Origin: Corynebacterium lujinxingii
GTDB taxonomy: Bacteria > Actinomycetota > Actinomycetes > Mycobacteriales > Mycobacteriaceae
Length of the DNA stretch: 64,000 nt
Assembly (NCBI RefSeq): GCF_014490555.1
Contig: NZ_CP061032.1
Location: 682,001 to 746,000 of the forward strand
Reading direction: 5' to 3'
Positions 51,024 through 58,080 of this stretch are shown here, in pieces. The notes below the pieces were generated by a model. It saw only the letters and a program-made list of their open reading frames with translations. It did not search any database and was not told where the DNA came from. A program made the position numbers and the translations under genes. Position 1 is the stretch's first letter; every line of letters starts with the position of its first letter.

Positions 51024-51278
51024 ATGTCTCTCACTCAAGCGATTGACCGCCTCGACTACCTGAACAAGTGCAAGACCGGTGAAGCGCGGGCCCCGCAGTT
51101 CGTCGACGACGTCGACGCCCTGGAGGCCACGAACGGTGGCCGTGTCTGGGAGTACCGCGAAGCAATGAGATTGCTCGCCGAGGAGGTCGAGCAACTGGCC
51201 GGTGCCAACGCACAGTCGATCTTCAACGACGTTCTGAACCGGATTGATCCGTACTGGCGGGTGAAACTGCCGGACTAA
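51024..51278 (+). CDS. Small phage protein (84 aa), function unknown
   Basis: This is an acidic 84-residue helical protein (AMRLLAEEVEQLAGANAQSI) with a good Shine-Dalgarno (AGGAGC) 24 bases after the Cro-like gene. No motif is recognised. It is the last coding frame before a roughly 490-base stretch without a convincing gene. Confidence 0.65.
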   Translation: MSLTQAIDRLDYLNKCKTGEARAPQFVDDVDALEATNGGRVWEYREAMRLLAEEVEQLAGANAQSIFNDVLNRIDPYWRVKLPD

Positions 51279-51293
51279 CACCCCTCCCCGCAT

Positions 51294-51308
51294 GCGTCAC
51301 TGTGACGC
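51294..51308. promoter_or_regulatory. Perfect palindrome GCGTCACTGTGACGC
   Basis: A 7+1+7 palindrome of operator size lies 15 bases after the 84-residue gene and about 85 bases before the start of the structured RNA region. It could bind a phage or host regulator. The half-site GTGAC resembles CRP/GlxR half-sites, but the spacing differs from TGTGA-N6-TCACA. Confidence 0.4.
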
Positions 51309-51377
51309 TATGGCGCTGCCGGAAGCCACCCCGTGTTCGAGGCCGGGGAGCGCACTACGACCCCGCGGGGGTCACGT

Positions 51378-51615
51378 TGATTGAGAACTGTATAGAGAGC
51401 CTTACCCATCAGGACGCATAGATGGGGCGTGTCCCAGTGGGACTACTTACCGGCGAGAGCATGTGGCTTAGATTGCGACGACCGCCGGGCGCCGACAGGC
51501 AAGGAACCGCCGACCACCGTAGCGGGTAGCAAGCGAGGAAACACCACAGAAGCGGGCACGAAAAACACAGGCCGATAAGGGAACTCCCGTGGTTCAAGTC
51601 CACGGATCGGCACCA
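51378..51615 (+). ncRNA. Candidate structured RNA with tRNA-like 3' end
   Basis: The region has no convincing ORF. It starts with TTGATTGAGAACTGTATAGAG, similar to a leader motif I recall from actinobacterial rrn operons. Stem-loops follow: CCCATC/GATGGG (51405-51410/51421-51426), whose loop GGACGC can pair with GCGTGTCC nearby, GTCCC-AGT-GGGAC (51431-51443) and CCGGCG/CGCCGG (51450-51455/51483-51488). The end is a canonical T-arm CGTGG-TTCAAGT-CCACG (51588-51604), acceptor strand GATCGGC and ACCA (51612-51615). GCCGATA at 51571-51577 pairs with the acceptor strand. D- and anticodon arms are absent. It does not match tmRNA ends. Confidence 0.45.
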
Positions 51616-51771
51616 GGGGTGGGTGGTGTGCGCAGGGGTTTTCTCTTTCCCTTGCAACCGCGTATTAAAGGCAGCATCCGCGGAAACCTTGTCGTTCCGC
51701 CGCGGCACTACTCGCCTGCACCACCCGCCCCTCCTCAAACCACCACAACATCAAGGAAGGGAAACCCCCCT

Positions 51772-51870
51772 ATGGACCCAATCACCACACAGGTCGCGAT
51801 CCACCAGGTCCTGGACGTGATCTGGCCGATCCTGCCACCGCACATCCTGGAGGCACTGGCCTATGTCTAA
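51772..51870 (+). CDS. Very small hydrophobic phage peptide (32 aa)
   Basis: The frame encodes 32 residues, largely hydrophobic (VLDVIWPILPPHILEAL), with AAGGAAGGG upstream of ATG 51772. It overlaps the next gene by eight bases, which supports translation. It may insert into the membrane. Function unknown. Confidence 0.45.
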   Translation: MDPITTQVAIHQVLDVIWPILPPHILEALAYV

Positions 51871-52045
51871 CCCCCAGTTCGTCCCAGCAGACGCCACCCG
51901 GATGGAATGCCTGGTAATCAGCCAGACACTCCGCAAGATGAAGCAGGCCATCCTCGACGGCACGCCCTCCGGCTTGGCCATCGACCAAGCCCTAGAGGAA
52001 ACAATGGAACTGGCTACCCTCCCTGAACGAGTTCAAGCAGCTTAG
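51863..52045 (+). CDS. Small phage protein (60 aa), function unknown
   Basis: This 60-residue helical protein (RMECLVISQTLRKMKQAILD) starts inside the end of the 32-residue frame, suggesting coupling. Its last 32 bases overlap the 3' end of the convergent gene at 52014. No family is recognised. Confidence 0.5.
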   Translation: MSNPQFVPADATRMECLVISQTLRKMKQAILDGTPSGLAIDQALEETMELATLPERVQAA

Positions 52046-52691
52046 GTAGTGGAGGTATCTCCAACCCAGGAGCTTGATTCACCGAGTATGGGATGAAGAA
52101 ATCAGAAATGATGTCTCGCCACCTCTGTTTCTTTGTGCTTTGCACCGTGACGAGGGCGAGACTACCGAGAAGGGATTTCAGCGCCTGCTCTAGTTCGAAA
52201 TCGCCCACCACTTTGTAAGAGTCGATGAGCGTGAGAACGTTTTCTACTAACACCTGAGCGCCGCGCTTAACTCCAGGCGCAAGCGATTCGTCTTCTTGGA
52301 GTTCTTCTTGGACCACCTTGAGGTAGTGCTTCAGATCCTCAAACCGATCCACGTCGAGGACGGGAACAAAAGGTTCCATCGCCTCAATGAGGTTGTCGAG
52401 GATATCGAGGGCGAAGTCTGAAATGGGGGAGTCGGAGGACGCCCAATTACCGTTGTAGTTGAACACGGTTTTAACCCAGACGGGGAATTGTTTCTGGTAG
52501 GTGGAGACCCGCTTTCCCGCACGGCCCATCGCCTCGAGGACGTCCTCGATCTGATTTAGGTATCCAACGCAACGGCGATGCAGCGTAAGAACGCCATCAT
52601 CGGCCCTCGAAGAGCAGGTTGAAATGCCGTTTCTAGCTTCGGAGCCCCATTCCGAAAACACGTCGTGAAGTAATTCTGCTGGGTTTGCCAT
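52014..52691 (-). CDS. Moron-like phage gene, 225-aa helical protein of unknown function
   Basis: This 225-residue protein is encoded against all neighbouring rightward genes. Base composition is visibly more AT-rich than the flanks. The protein is helical and acidic (VQEELQEDESLAP, LEQALKSLLGSLALV), with no signal peptide and no motif I know; it slightly resembles Abi-type host-protection proteins in general character only. ATG 52691 (MANPAELLHDVF) has a weak Shine-Dalgarno. A strong rightward terminator lies directly beyond its start. The isolated position and orientation fit a lysogenic-conversion or defence gene expressed from the prophage. Confidence 0.6.
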   Translation of the reverse strand: MANPAELLHDVFSEWGSEARNGISTCSSRADDGVLTLHRRCVGYLNQIEDVLEAMGRAGKRVSTYQKQFPVWVKTVFNYNGNWASSDSPISDFALDILDNLIEAMEPFVPVLDVDRFEDLKHYLKVVQEELQEDESLAPGVKRGAQVLVENVLTLIDSYKVVGDFELEQALKSLLGSLALVTVQSTKKQRWRDIISDFFIPYSVNQAPGLEIPPLPKLLELVQGG

Positions 52692-52720
52692 GAACCTAAT
52701 CCAACCACACTCAATGATCG

Positions 52721-52760
52721 GCCCCCGCTGTGCTGCAACCACACGCGGGGGCCTGTTTTT
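52721..52760 (+). terminator. Rho-independent terminator in the rightward transcript
   Basis: GCCCCCGC (52721-52728) pairs with GCGGGGGC (52745-52752); inner TGTG/CACA pairs extend the stem. CCTGTTTTT follows. It should stop transcripts coming from the Cro promoter before the long early operon that begins at 52784. Confidence 0.8.
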
Positions 52761-52783
52761 GGTCTCAAGAAAGGAAACCACCC

Positions 52784-52864
52784 ATGAGTCTACGCACCAT
52801 GTTCTGCCGCCGAATAGGCCGGCACCGCGAGCCCCGCCGCTTCTGGATGAGGTGGGGCCGATGA
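52784..52864 (+). CDS. 26-residue basic peptide
   Basis: The frame encodes a 26-residue Arg-rich peptide (CRRIGRHREPRRFW). It has AAAGGAAA upstream, and its TGA overlaps the ATG of the next gene (ATGA). It may be a leader peptide that couples translation of the following gene. Confidence 0.4.
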   Translation: MSLRTMFCRRIGRHREPRRFWMRWGR

Positions 52865-53091
52865 AACACATCACCAACAAGGAACTGCTCGACCTCGTCG
52901 AAGCAGCCACCGGCACCCGGAAACTCGTGCTCACTGTCCCCGAGTTCGCCACGCTCGTCGGCCAGCACGAAACGAACATCCGCAAGCGCGTCGGCCAGGA
53001 CATCCCCGCATACCGCGACGGTGACCAGGGCCGGTGGCGCATCCCAATCCAAGCACTCAAGCCATTCCTCGAAGGGCGGGTAGCAGCATGA
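52861..53091 (+). CDS. Helix-turn-helix (excisionase-like) protein
   Basis: This 76-residue protein has the MerR/Xis-type layout LTVPEFATLVGQHETNIRKR followed by a wing (RDGDQGRWRIP). Such small proteins act as excisionases or early regulators. The 4-base overlaps on both sides put it in the early operon; it is not next to int, so an excisionase role is only one option. Confidence 0.65.
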   Translation: MKHITNKELLDLVEAATGTRKLVLTVPEFATLVGQHETNIRKRVGQDIPAYRDGDQGRWRIPIQALKPFLEGRVAA

Positions 53092-53459
53092 CCGACATCT
53101 TCAAGCAGAAACTCGCCGCCCCACAGGTCGCCCGCTGGCAACACCGGGGCATCGAGTGCGCTATCCACTACGCCCCGGCCTACGACTGCAGGAACGGCTA
53201 CGTGCTCATCCCCGACGGCCACCCGCTGGAGAACCATCCTGACTTCGGCAACGAAACGCTGCTCGACGTTCACGGTGGTGTCACCTTCGGGCCGGAGAAG
53301 ACCGAGGGCGGGCACATCGTCGGCTTCGACACGATCCAGCTCGGTGACTATTCGGCGATCAGCAACCCGCACGGGCGCCGCTGGTCAATCGATGACGTCG
53401 TGGCGGAGACGAACTGCATGGCCGAACAGGTCGCGAAAGCGGGTGTGTCTCATGTCTGA
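53088..53459 (+). CDS. Phage protein (123 aa), function unknown
   Basis: This 123-residue protein reads as a mixed alpha/beta domain with aromatic and Gly-rich turns (NPHGRRWSIDDVVAETN). It resembles other actinophage early proteins in size, without a named family. It is coupled to the upstream gene by ATGA. Confidence 0.6.
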   Translation: MTDIFKQKLAAPQVARWQHRGIECAIHYAPAYDCRNGYVLIPDGHPLENHPDFGNETLLDVHGGVTFGPEKTEGGHIVGFDTIQLGDYSAISNPHGRRWSIDDVVAETNCMAEQVAKAGVSHV

Positions 53460-53592
53460 TTTGGAAGCGGTCGCCCGGGCCGTCGACGTCCTCGAGCCCG
53501 ATACGAAGTCTCGAGACTTGGAGCGGTTCGCGGGCCCGATCTACGGGCTGGCCATGTTCGCAGCGCTGCAGATCGGAGCGTGTGCCGCATGA
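53452..53592 (+). CDS. Small phage protein (46 aa)
   Basis: This 46-residue frame starts at ATG 53452 inside the end of the previous gene and ends at 53592, overlapping the next start by four bases. The C-terminal half is hydrophobic (IYGLAMFAALQIGACA). Function unknown. Confidence 0.5.
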   Translation: MSDLEAVARAVDVLEPDTKSRDLERFAGPIYGLAMFAALQIGACAA

Positions 53593-53798
53593 CGATTATT
53601 TACGCCTCCCAGGTGGTGCTGTTCGCCGCCTGGCTTGCGCAGTTCATCGCGTGGCGCCGCGAGGTTGTCATGCGTCAGCAGTTGGAACTGCAGGTGGAAA
53701 AACTGCAGGCACTCGCGACGATGCGTCGTCACCCCGCTGTTCGTAATCGCCCGCTACCAGGGTGGGCACGAGAAATGGAAGGAGACGTCGATGCCTAA
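53589..53798 (+). CDS. Small membrane-associated phage protein (69 aa)
   Basis: This 69-residue protein has one N-terminal membrane helix (VVLFAAWLAQFIAW) and a helical tail with coiled-coil character (QQLELQVEKLQALATM). Coupled to its neighbours by short overlaps. Function unknown. Confidence 0.55.
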   Translation: MTIIYASQVVLFAAWLAQFIAWRREVVMRQQLELQVEKLQALATMRRHPAVRNRPLPGWAREMEGDVDA

Positions 53799-53991
53799 GC
53801 CGTCTGATCTGCACGCTGCGCGCGAGCGTAAAGCGGTGGAGGAGCATGACGCGGTGTACGGGGACGCCCGCGACGATGTAGGCCGCTTGTTCGACCACTT
53901 CGCGCAGAAGGTGGGGGATTACGGCATCACCGCCGCGATTTTGACGCACGCCACGATCATCGCAGTACCAGAAGGAGAACCCTATGCGTAA
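53791..53991 (+). CDS. Small phage protein (66 aa)
   Basis: This 66-residue acidic helical protein has GGAAGGAG before ATG 53791. It contains DVGRLFDHFAQKVGDYGIT. No family is recognised. Confidence 0.55.
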   Translation: MPKPSDLHAARERKAVEEHDAVYGDARDDVGRLFDHFAQKVGDYGITAAILTHATIIAVPEGEPYA

Positions 53992-54829
53992 CAACCAGGA
54001 ACGCCTAGCCCGCGAGTGGGCGGAACGGATCAAGTCTGTGCCGGAGGTGAATTACGGCCCGGAGGCGAACGCCGCAGCCGAGATTGTTCTTGCCACTACA
54101 ACCCCGCCGACTATGGCGGACGCAGAATGGGAACACGAGAAGCACCACCTGGCGGGCGCGAACTATAAAGACGGTTCGCCGGTAGTGATGATCGACGCCA
54201 CTGGACTTGGAGAAATCTATTCCATCGACCTTGGCGCTCCCCACGGGAGGATGTTCTTCCCGTACATGGGCGACCTAATCCCGAATGGGAAGCGGTACGA
54301 ACTCCGCGAAATCACCGAGCCGGAACACCTAGTGGAGCCGTCCACCAAGACGATGGACGAGTACAGCCCCGAAGAGCAAGCCGGCATGACCGGCATGTGG
54401 GCCGAGTACAGGCGAGGCGGCGAGCCGCGTGATTTCATGATTATCGAAGGTGGGGTGAACCGAGCGGGACGTGTCCCATGCTATAACCCCGACGCTCCTA
54501 CGCCACATGCATGGGCGCCTGACCCGGACGAGTTGATTCCGCGCTTCGACTTGCCGCGTGTGTGGGACAAGGACGGTCAACCTTGCGAGGCAACTGGTTC
54601 ATCTAATGAAAAAGTTGTGGCTGACCAGCCGGAGCACCCGGAGGTGCTGTCCACGGTGGAGGACTACGAGGACGCGCCCGAAGGCACAATCGTTGCTGCC
54701 CCCGGCTGGGATTCCGTTGCACTGTTGAAGCGCGACGGGAAGTGGCACCGCGACAGGTTCACTTTCGAGTCGAAGGACATGGCAGGCGACCCGACCGTTG
54801 CCGTGCTGCGTTGGGGGTGGGGCGAATGA
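53984..54829 (+). CDS. Phage protein (281 aa), function unknown
   Basis: This 281-residue soluble acidic protein is the longest unknown in the early operon. It has two parts: residues 1-180 include DAEWEHEKHHLAGANYKDG, and residues 200-281 form a separate acidic beta-rich domain (PEGTIVAAPGWDSVALLKRD). That second part resembles small beta domains appended to many actinophage early proteins. No catalytic motif is seen. Confidence 0.6.
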   Translation: MRNNQERLAREWAERIKSVPEVNYGPEANAAAEIVLATTTPPTMADAEWEHEKHHLAGANYKDGSPVVMIDATGLGEIYSIDLGAPHGRMFFPYMGDLIPNGKRYELREITEPEHLVEPSTKTMDEYSPEEQAGMTGMWAEYRRGGEPRDFMIIEGGVNRAGRVPCYNPDAPTPHAWAPDPDELIPRFDLPRVWDKDGQPCEATGSSNEKVVADQPEHPEVLSTVEDYEDAPEGTIVAAPGWDSVALLKRDGKWHRDRFTFESKDMAGDPTVAVLRWGWGE

Positions 54830-55107
54830 CCCCGGAGGAAGCACGCGGGCTGCTAGCCCATGCGGAGGGTACGGACGCGGCGGTCTTGATGGCGCACATG
54901 GACTGGAAAGACGTAGCGGAAGCCCTCGAAACCATCGCCAACCTGCGGTACGAGTACGCAGTGCAGGAGTTTGTGGGCTATTGGCGTGAGCGGGGTGGCG
55001 AGTTCCCGAATGTGGTCGAGGCCCGCAAGTTCCTGGACATGAAGCAGGAGGACGCGCCAATGCGTATTGTGCGCCGTCTTGTGTCGGATGTGGAGGTGGT
55101 GGAGTGA
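54826..55107 (+). CDS. Phage protein (93 aa)
   Basis: This 93-residue helical protein (DVAEALETIANLRYEYAVQE) starts at ATG 54826 overlapping the previous stop, and ends with a GTGA overlap into the next gene. Function unknown. Confidence 0.55.
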   Translation: MTPEEARGLLAHAEGTDAAVLMAHMDWKDVAEALETIANLRYEYAVQEFVGYWRERGGEFPNVVEARKFLDMKQEDAPMRIVRRLVSDVEVVE

Positions 55108-55394
55108 GTTGGGAGAATCCGATCCCTCTGACCCCCGCTGACGAGTTTTTGGTGATTGGTGCGGTGCGGTACGCCCGTGGCCGTGCGACGTACATCGTGG
55201 AGATGACGTGCGAGTGGGTGATCGCGCACTGGGAGCAGTTGTCGGACAACACGCGTTCGGTGATCGCCCGTGATGTGCGCCTGGAAGTCGAACTGCGACG
55301 CAACGAGGGCGCGGAGCAGTCCGCCCTGTCCCGTATCGACAACCCCGCCTGGGAGCGACTGCTCGACATTGTGGAAAAGGAGAGCACCGAATGA
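55104..55394 (+). CDS. Phage protein (96 aa)
   Basis: This 96-residue protein starts at GTG 55104, in a GTGA overlap. It is helical and acidic (RDVRLEVELRRNEGAEQSAL). Function unknown. Confidence 0.55.
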   Translation: MSWENPIPLTPADEFLVIGAVRYARGRATYIVEMTCEWVIAHWEQLSDNTRSVIARDVRLEVELRRNEGAEQSALSRIDNPAWERLLDIVEKESTE

Positions 55395-55780
55395 TCGGGC
55401 GTAGACCAGAACCTATGCCCGGTAGTGAGCCGGGACGGTGGCGGGTAATCAAATCGCGCTGGCTTGGGCACCGGGTGGCACCCTGGTGCGTCGAGCGTGA
55501 GGGGTGTGGCGGTGCAGCATTCTTCCACACTTGGCGTGAAGCGCAAGACTACGCCGACCAGCAAGCACGCACCGTGGAGGTCACGCTACCGCGCATAGCC
55601 CACAGCGGTGACCGGGTGCCTGGCCTATCGACCATCAAGATCGGGTGGGAGCACCACCACACCGGAACCACGTTTTGGGTGGAGGACCGAGGGATCAATT
55701 CCATCAACGTCCGCCCAGACGAACTGCGCCCCCTCGCGGGCGCACTACTCGCACTCGCAGAACAGGAGGAACGGGCATGA
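55391..55780 (+). CDS. Phage protein (129 aa)
   Basis: This 129-residue protein has an N-terminal beta-rich half with two Cys (PWCVEREGCGGAAFF), then a helical end (RPLAGALLALAEQEERA). The central part (TFWVEDRGINSINVRPDEL) looks like a small beta-sheet domain common in actinophage early proteins. Function unknown. Confidence 0.55.
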   Translation: MIGRRPEPMPGSEPGRWRVIKSRWLGHRVAPWCVEREGCGGAAFFHTWREAQDYADQQARTVEVTLPRIAHSGDRVPGLSTIKIGWEHHHTGTTFWVEDRGINSINVRPDELRPLAGALLALAEQEERA

Positions 55781-56022
55781 GCACATTCATTCGGCTGTGT
55801 GGAGGGGAAACCGGCGTGGGCACCACCCGCGACAAGTGCCCCAACCCCCTACACGACTTCCCGCTCCCAGACGGATACGGGGACGCAGCGGAGGAAGCGG
55901 CACGCAGGCTCGGCCACCACTGGCAAAACGTCCGCTGCCCAGACTGCGGCACCTACGGATGGAATCCGGGGACAAGCCGCTACAAACTCACACCCATCAA
56001 GAAGGAGACGCCGAATGAGTGA
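55777..56022 (+). CDS. Small Cys-containing phage protein (81 aa)
   Basis: This 81-residue protein has CPNPLHDF and CPDCGTYGWN with His between them, possibly a zinc knuckle. Coupled by ATGA to the gene before it. Function unknown. Confidence 0.55.
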   Translation: MSTFIRLCGGETGVGTTRDKCPNPLHDFPLPDGYGDAAEEAARRLGHHWQNVRCPDCGTYGWNPGTSRYKLTPIKKETPNE

Positions 56023-56479
56023 CCGGGAAAAACGGGAAGAACAGACCAGGATCGCTCGCTACTACCAGCAGCTCACGGAGAAGCAGCGCGGGCAGCGCGA
56101 CGGGGTAGTGGTCACACCGGTGGAGATTGTGGACTTCCAGATACACGCAGTGATCGACACCCTCGCCGAGCAAGGGCGCACGCTGGCAGACCCGCAAGTC
56201 CGCATCACTGACCCGTTCGGCGGCACCGGCATCTACCTCGCCCGCATGATGCAACTCGCCACGCTCACCCCGGACGAACTCGACGACCTGTACCACCACC
56301 GAATGCGGCAGATCGAACTCGATGCCGACGCGTGCCGGATTGCGGACAAGAACCTACGCACCGTCTACCAGCAAGAAACCGGGCGGGAAGCACGACACAG
56401 CATCGTCCACAACCGCGACACGTTCGCCATGACACAGGAAGATTTCGACCGACTATGGGACACCGAGGAAAGCGCCTGA
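56015..56479 (+). CDS. Truncated Type-ISP-like DNA methyltransferase fragment (SAM domain)
   Basis: This 154-residue protein resembles the SAM-binding part of Type ISP / methylase-helicase N6-adenine methyltransferases. TPVEIVDFQIHAVIDTL is followed by motif I ITDPFGGTGIYLARMMQ, a second conserved segment IELDADACRIADKNL, and a DTF motif near the end (HNRDTFAM). The catalytic NPPY (motif IV) expected shortly after is missing, because the frame ends in DTEESA. It can bind SAM by design but cannot methylate alone. It is intact within the early operon, so it is probably selected, perhaps as a decoy or partner of host enzymes. Confidence 0.6.
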   Translation: MSDREKREEQTRIARYYQQLTEKQRGQRDGVVVTPVEIVDFQIHAVIDTLAEQGRTLADPQVRITDPFGGTGIYLARMMQLATLTPDELDDLYHHRMRQIELDADACRIADKNLRTVYQQETGREARHSIVHNRDTFAMTQEDFDRLWDTEESA

Positions 56480-56481
56480 TC

Positions 56482-56631
56482 GTGTGCATCAGGTGCCAAA
56501 ACCGGAAGCGCCACGAAGCGCGTGGCATTTGCAAGAGTTGCTACAACCACCTGCGAGAGGGGCGCTGCAAGGTGGGGGAATCACTAGCCAACTACCCGAC
56601 AGAGCAAGAGCAAAGGAGAGTCACACTATGA
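56482..56631 (+). CDS. Small zinc-ribbon-like phage protein (49 aa)
   Basis: This 49-residue protein starts at GTG 56482 and has CIRC-x11-CKSC, a two-by-two cysteine pattern of a zinc ribbon, within a very basic sequence. It may bind nucleic acid. It lies two bases after the methylase fragment. Confidence 0.55.
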   Translation: MCIRCQNRKRHEARGICKSCYNHLREGRCKVGESLANYPTEQEQRRVTL

Positions 56632-57017
56632 GTTTTGATTACGACCGGCTACGGGACGCGTTTATGCAGGTTGACGTGCCGTTCCCGTGGAGGGTGGACG
56701 CTAGACCCTGCAAGCACCACCCGGAGGTCACCAAATTTCAGGTGGTGGGGCTGGACGACAGTGTTGTCGTGGAGATGGAAGCCGAAGGGGAGTACGCCGA
56801 GGTGGTCGAGCGCGACCTGAACTTTATCGCCCTCGCCCCGGACATGGCCCGCGAACTACTCCGTCTGCGCAGGGTTCTTACGGAAAACCGTGACCGGGTA
56901 GTAGGGGAACTAGATCGTATCGGCCCCGAACTGAAAGCCGCCTACGTCACCCTCTACGCCGAGCGCAAGCACTTCCACGACTTCTGCAATCACCTACTCG
57001 AAGGAGACACCGAATGA
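56628..57017 (+). CDS. Phage protein (129 aa)
   Basis: This 129-residue protein has an N-terminal beta-rich half (KFQVVGLDDSVVVEMEAEGE) and a long helical C-terminal half that may form a coiled coil (RRVLTENRDRVVGELDRI). It ends in LLEGDTE, whose codons contain the Shine-Dalgarno for the next gene. Function unknown. Confidence 0.55.
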   Translation: MSFDYDRLRDAFMQVDVPFPWRVDARPCKHHPEVTKFQVVGLDDSVVVEMEAEGEYAEVVERDLNFIALAPDMARELLRLRRVLTENRDRVVGELDRIGPELKAAYVTLYAERKHFHDFCNHLLEGDTE

Positions 57018-57208
57018 GCAAGTACAAAGTCCTCCTAGAAACCGGCGCTTCAATGGCGGTCACCGTGGAAGCAGACACCCCGGAGCAAGCCGTTGAGGAA
57101 GCGTTGAACGAGCACAGTTGGACATCACCGTGTCACCAAGAGCCGTTTGAACTCGTCGATTGGGATGTGTCGGACGCGGAAGACGCGGTGGAGGAAATCG
57201 ACACATGA
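57014..57208 (+). CDS. Small acidic phage protein (64 aa)
   Basis: This 64-residue protein has one beta-alpha unit (YKVLLETGASMAVTVEADTP) and an acidic tail. It is coupled on both sides by ATGA. Function unknown. Confidence 0.55.
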   Translation: MSKYKVLLETGASMAVTVEADTPEQAVEEALNEHSWTSPCHQEPFELVDWDVSDAEDAVEEIDT

Positions 57209-57447
57209 CCGAGCCGGTTTACGACTACTACGCCACCCGGATAGTGCAAGACCTCGAAGATGACCTCTACGACAGTAAAGAGCGCATCCAGCGGCTACGG
57301 CGGCAGAACGACGAACTCGCCGCAGAAAACGAGCGACTACGTGACGGGGTGGAGCGAGCACTAGGCGTGCTTAAGCAGAGTAGCCCGAGCAAGGGGCTAC
57401 ACGCCCGAATCATCCTCACCGACCTACTGGACGGAGACACCGAATGA
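57205..57447 (+). CDS. Small coiled-coil phage protein (80 aa)
   Basis: This 80-residue protein is almost one long helix with heptad pattern (ERIQRLRRQNDELAAENERL) and ends in LLDGDTE. It may dimerise. Function unknown. Confidence 0.55.
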   Translation: MTEPVYDYYATRIVQDLEDDLYDSKERIQRLRRQNDELAAENERLRDGVERALGVLKQSSPSKGLHARIILTDLLDGDTE

Positions 57448-57803
57448 GCGGAATCGACTACTGCGACATGACCGACGGTGACCTGGAACAGGAACTCGTC
57501 GGCAAGAAGATCGTCAAAATCGACACCGAAAACAACACCATGACGCTGCATGACGGGACAGTGCTCAAGTTCCACGACGCGTCCGACTGTTGCGCGTGGT
57601 TCGAAGCGGAACTGGAAGAAAAGAACCTCACCGACAACGCGATCACCCACGTCACCACCACCGGCGAATACGGCGACGAATCGTGGTCAATCCACATCCT
57701 CGCCGCGAACAACCACATCGCAGACGTAAACATCACAGGCAACGAGGGCAGCGGATACTACTGCCACTCCATCGACCTCGAAATCACCAACCCGGACAAA
57801 TAG
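57444..57803 (+). CDS. Phage protein (119 aa), beta-rich
   Basis: This 119-residue protein is acidic and beta-rich, with KIVKIDTENNTMTLHDGTVL and ASDCCAWFEAELEE. It is similar in shape to the small DUF7448-type proteins of actinophages that I recall, but this is not certain. Function unknown. Confidence 0.55.
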   Translation: MSGIDYCDMTDGDLEQELVGKKIVKIDTENNTMTLHDGTVLKFHDASDCCAWFEAELEEKNLTDNAITHVTTTGEYGDESWSIHILAANNHIADVNITGNEGSGYYCHSIDLEITNPDK

Positions 57804-57813
57804 AGGACACCGA

Positions 57814-58080
57814 ATGAGCGACATCGCCTTACTTTTAAATGCGCTGGCTATCGCCGTGGCCATCCTCCTACTGCGCTACACCAGGCCACATGGCCTGGTG
57901 GACTGCATCGCCCTCCTCATCGTGGTCTTGGGGGGCGTGCTGGGCGTATTCGCCCTCGCCCAGGAGTTCACCACCGACCGTGCTGTTTACGAGTTGGAGA
58001 CGGGGGAGTACCTGCACTGCACACCACAAGGCGGAAACCACCTCACCTGCGAAGTCACACACAGAAAGGACAACCAATGA
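57814..58080 (+). CDS. Small phage membrane protein (88 aa)
   Basis: This 88-residue protein has two hydrophobic helices (ALLLNALAIAVAILLLRY and CIALLIVVLGGVLGVFALA) and a soluble tail with two Cys. ATG 57814 has GAGGACACC upstream. Function unknown. Confidence 0.6.
   Translation: MSDIALLLNALAIAVAILLLRYTRPHGLVDCIALLIVVLGGVLGVFALAQEFTTDRAVYELETGEYLHCTPQGGNHLTCEVTHRKDNQ

Noticed and set aside
51378..51615. tmRNA or complete tRNA gene
   Set aside because: The acceptor end is not the tmRNA type (no GGGGCTG/CAGCTCC), no tag frame is seen, and no D or anticodon arm can be placed.
51509..51615. tRNA with a long variable arm starting at GCCGACC
   Set aside because: The acceptor strands pair only partly (one mismatch), and the following bases do not form D and anticodon stems.
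51589..51771. N-terminal extension of the 32-residue phage peptide through the RNA region
   Set aside because: The upstream codons start inside the T-arm and read through a Pro/Arg-rich non-coding-like stretch; the good ribosome site is at ATG 51772.
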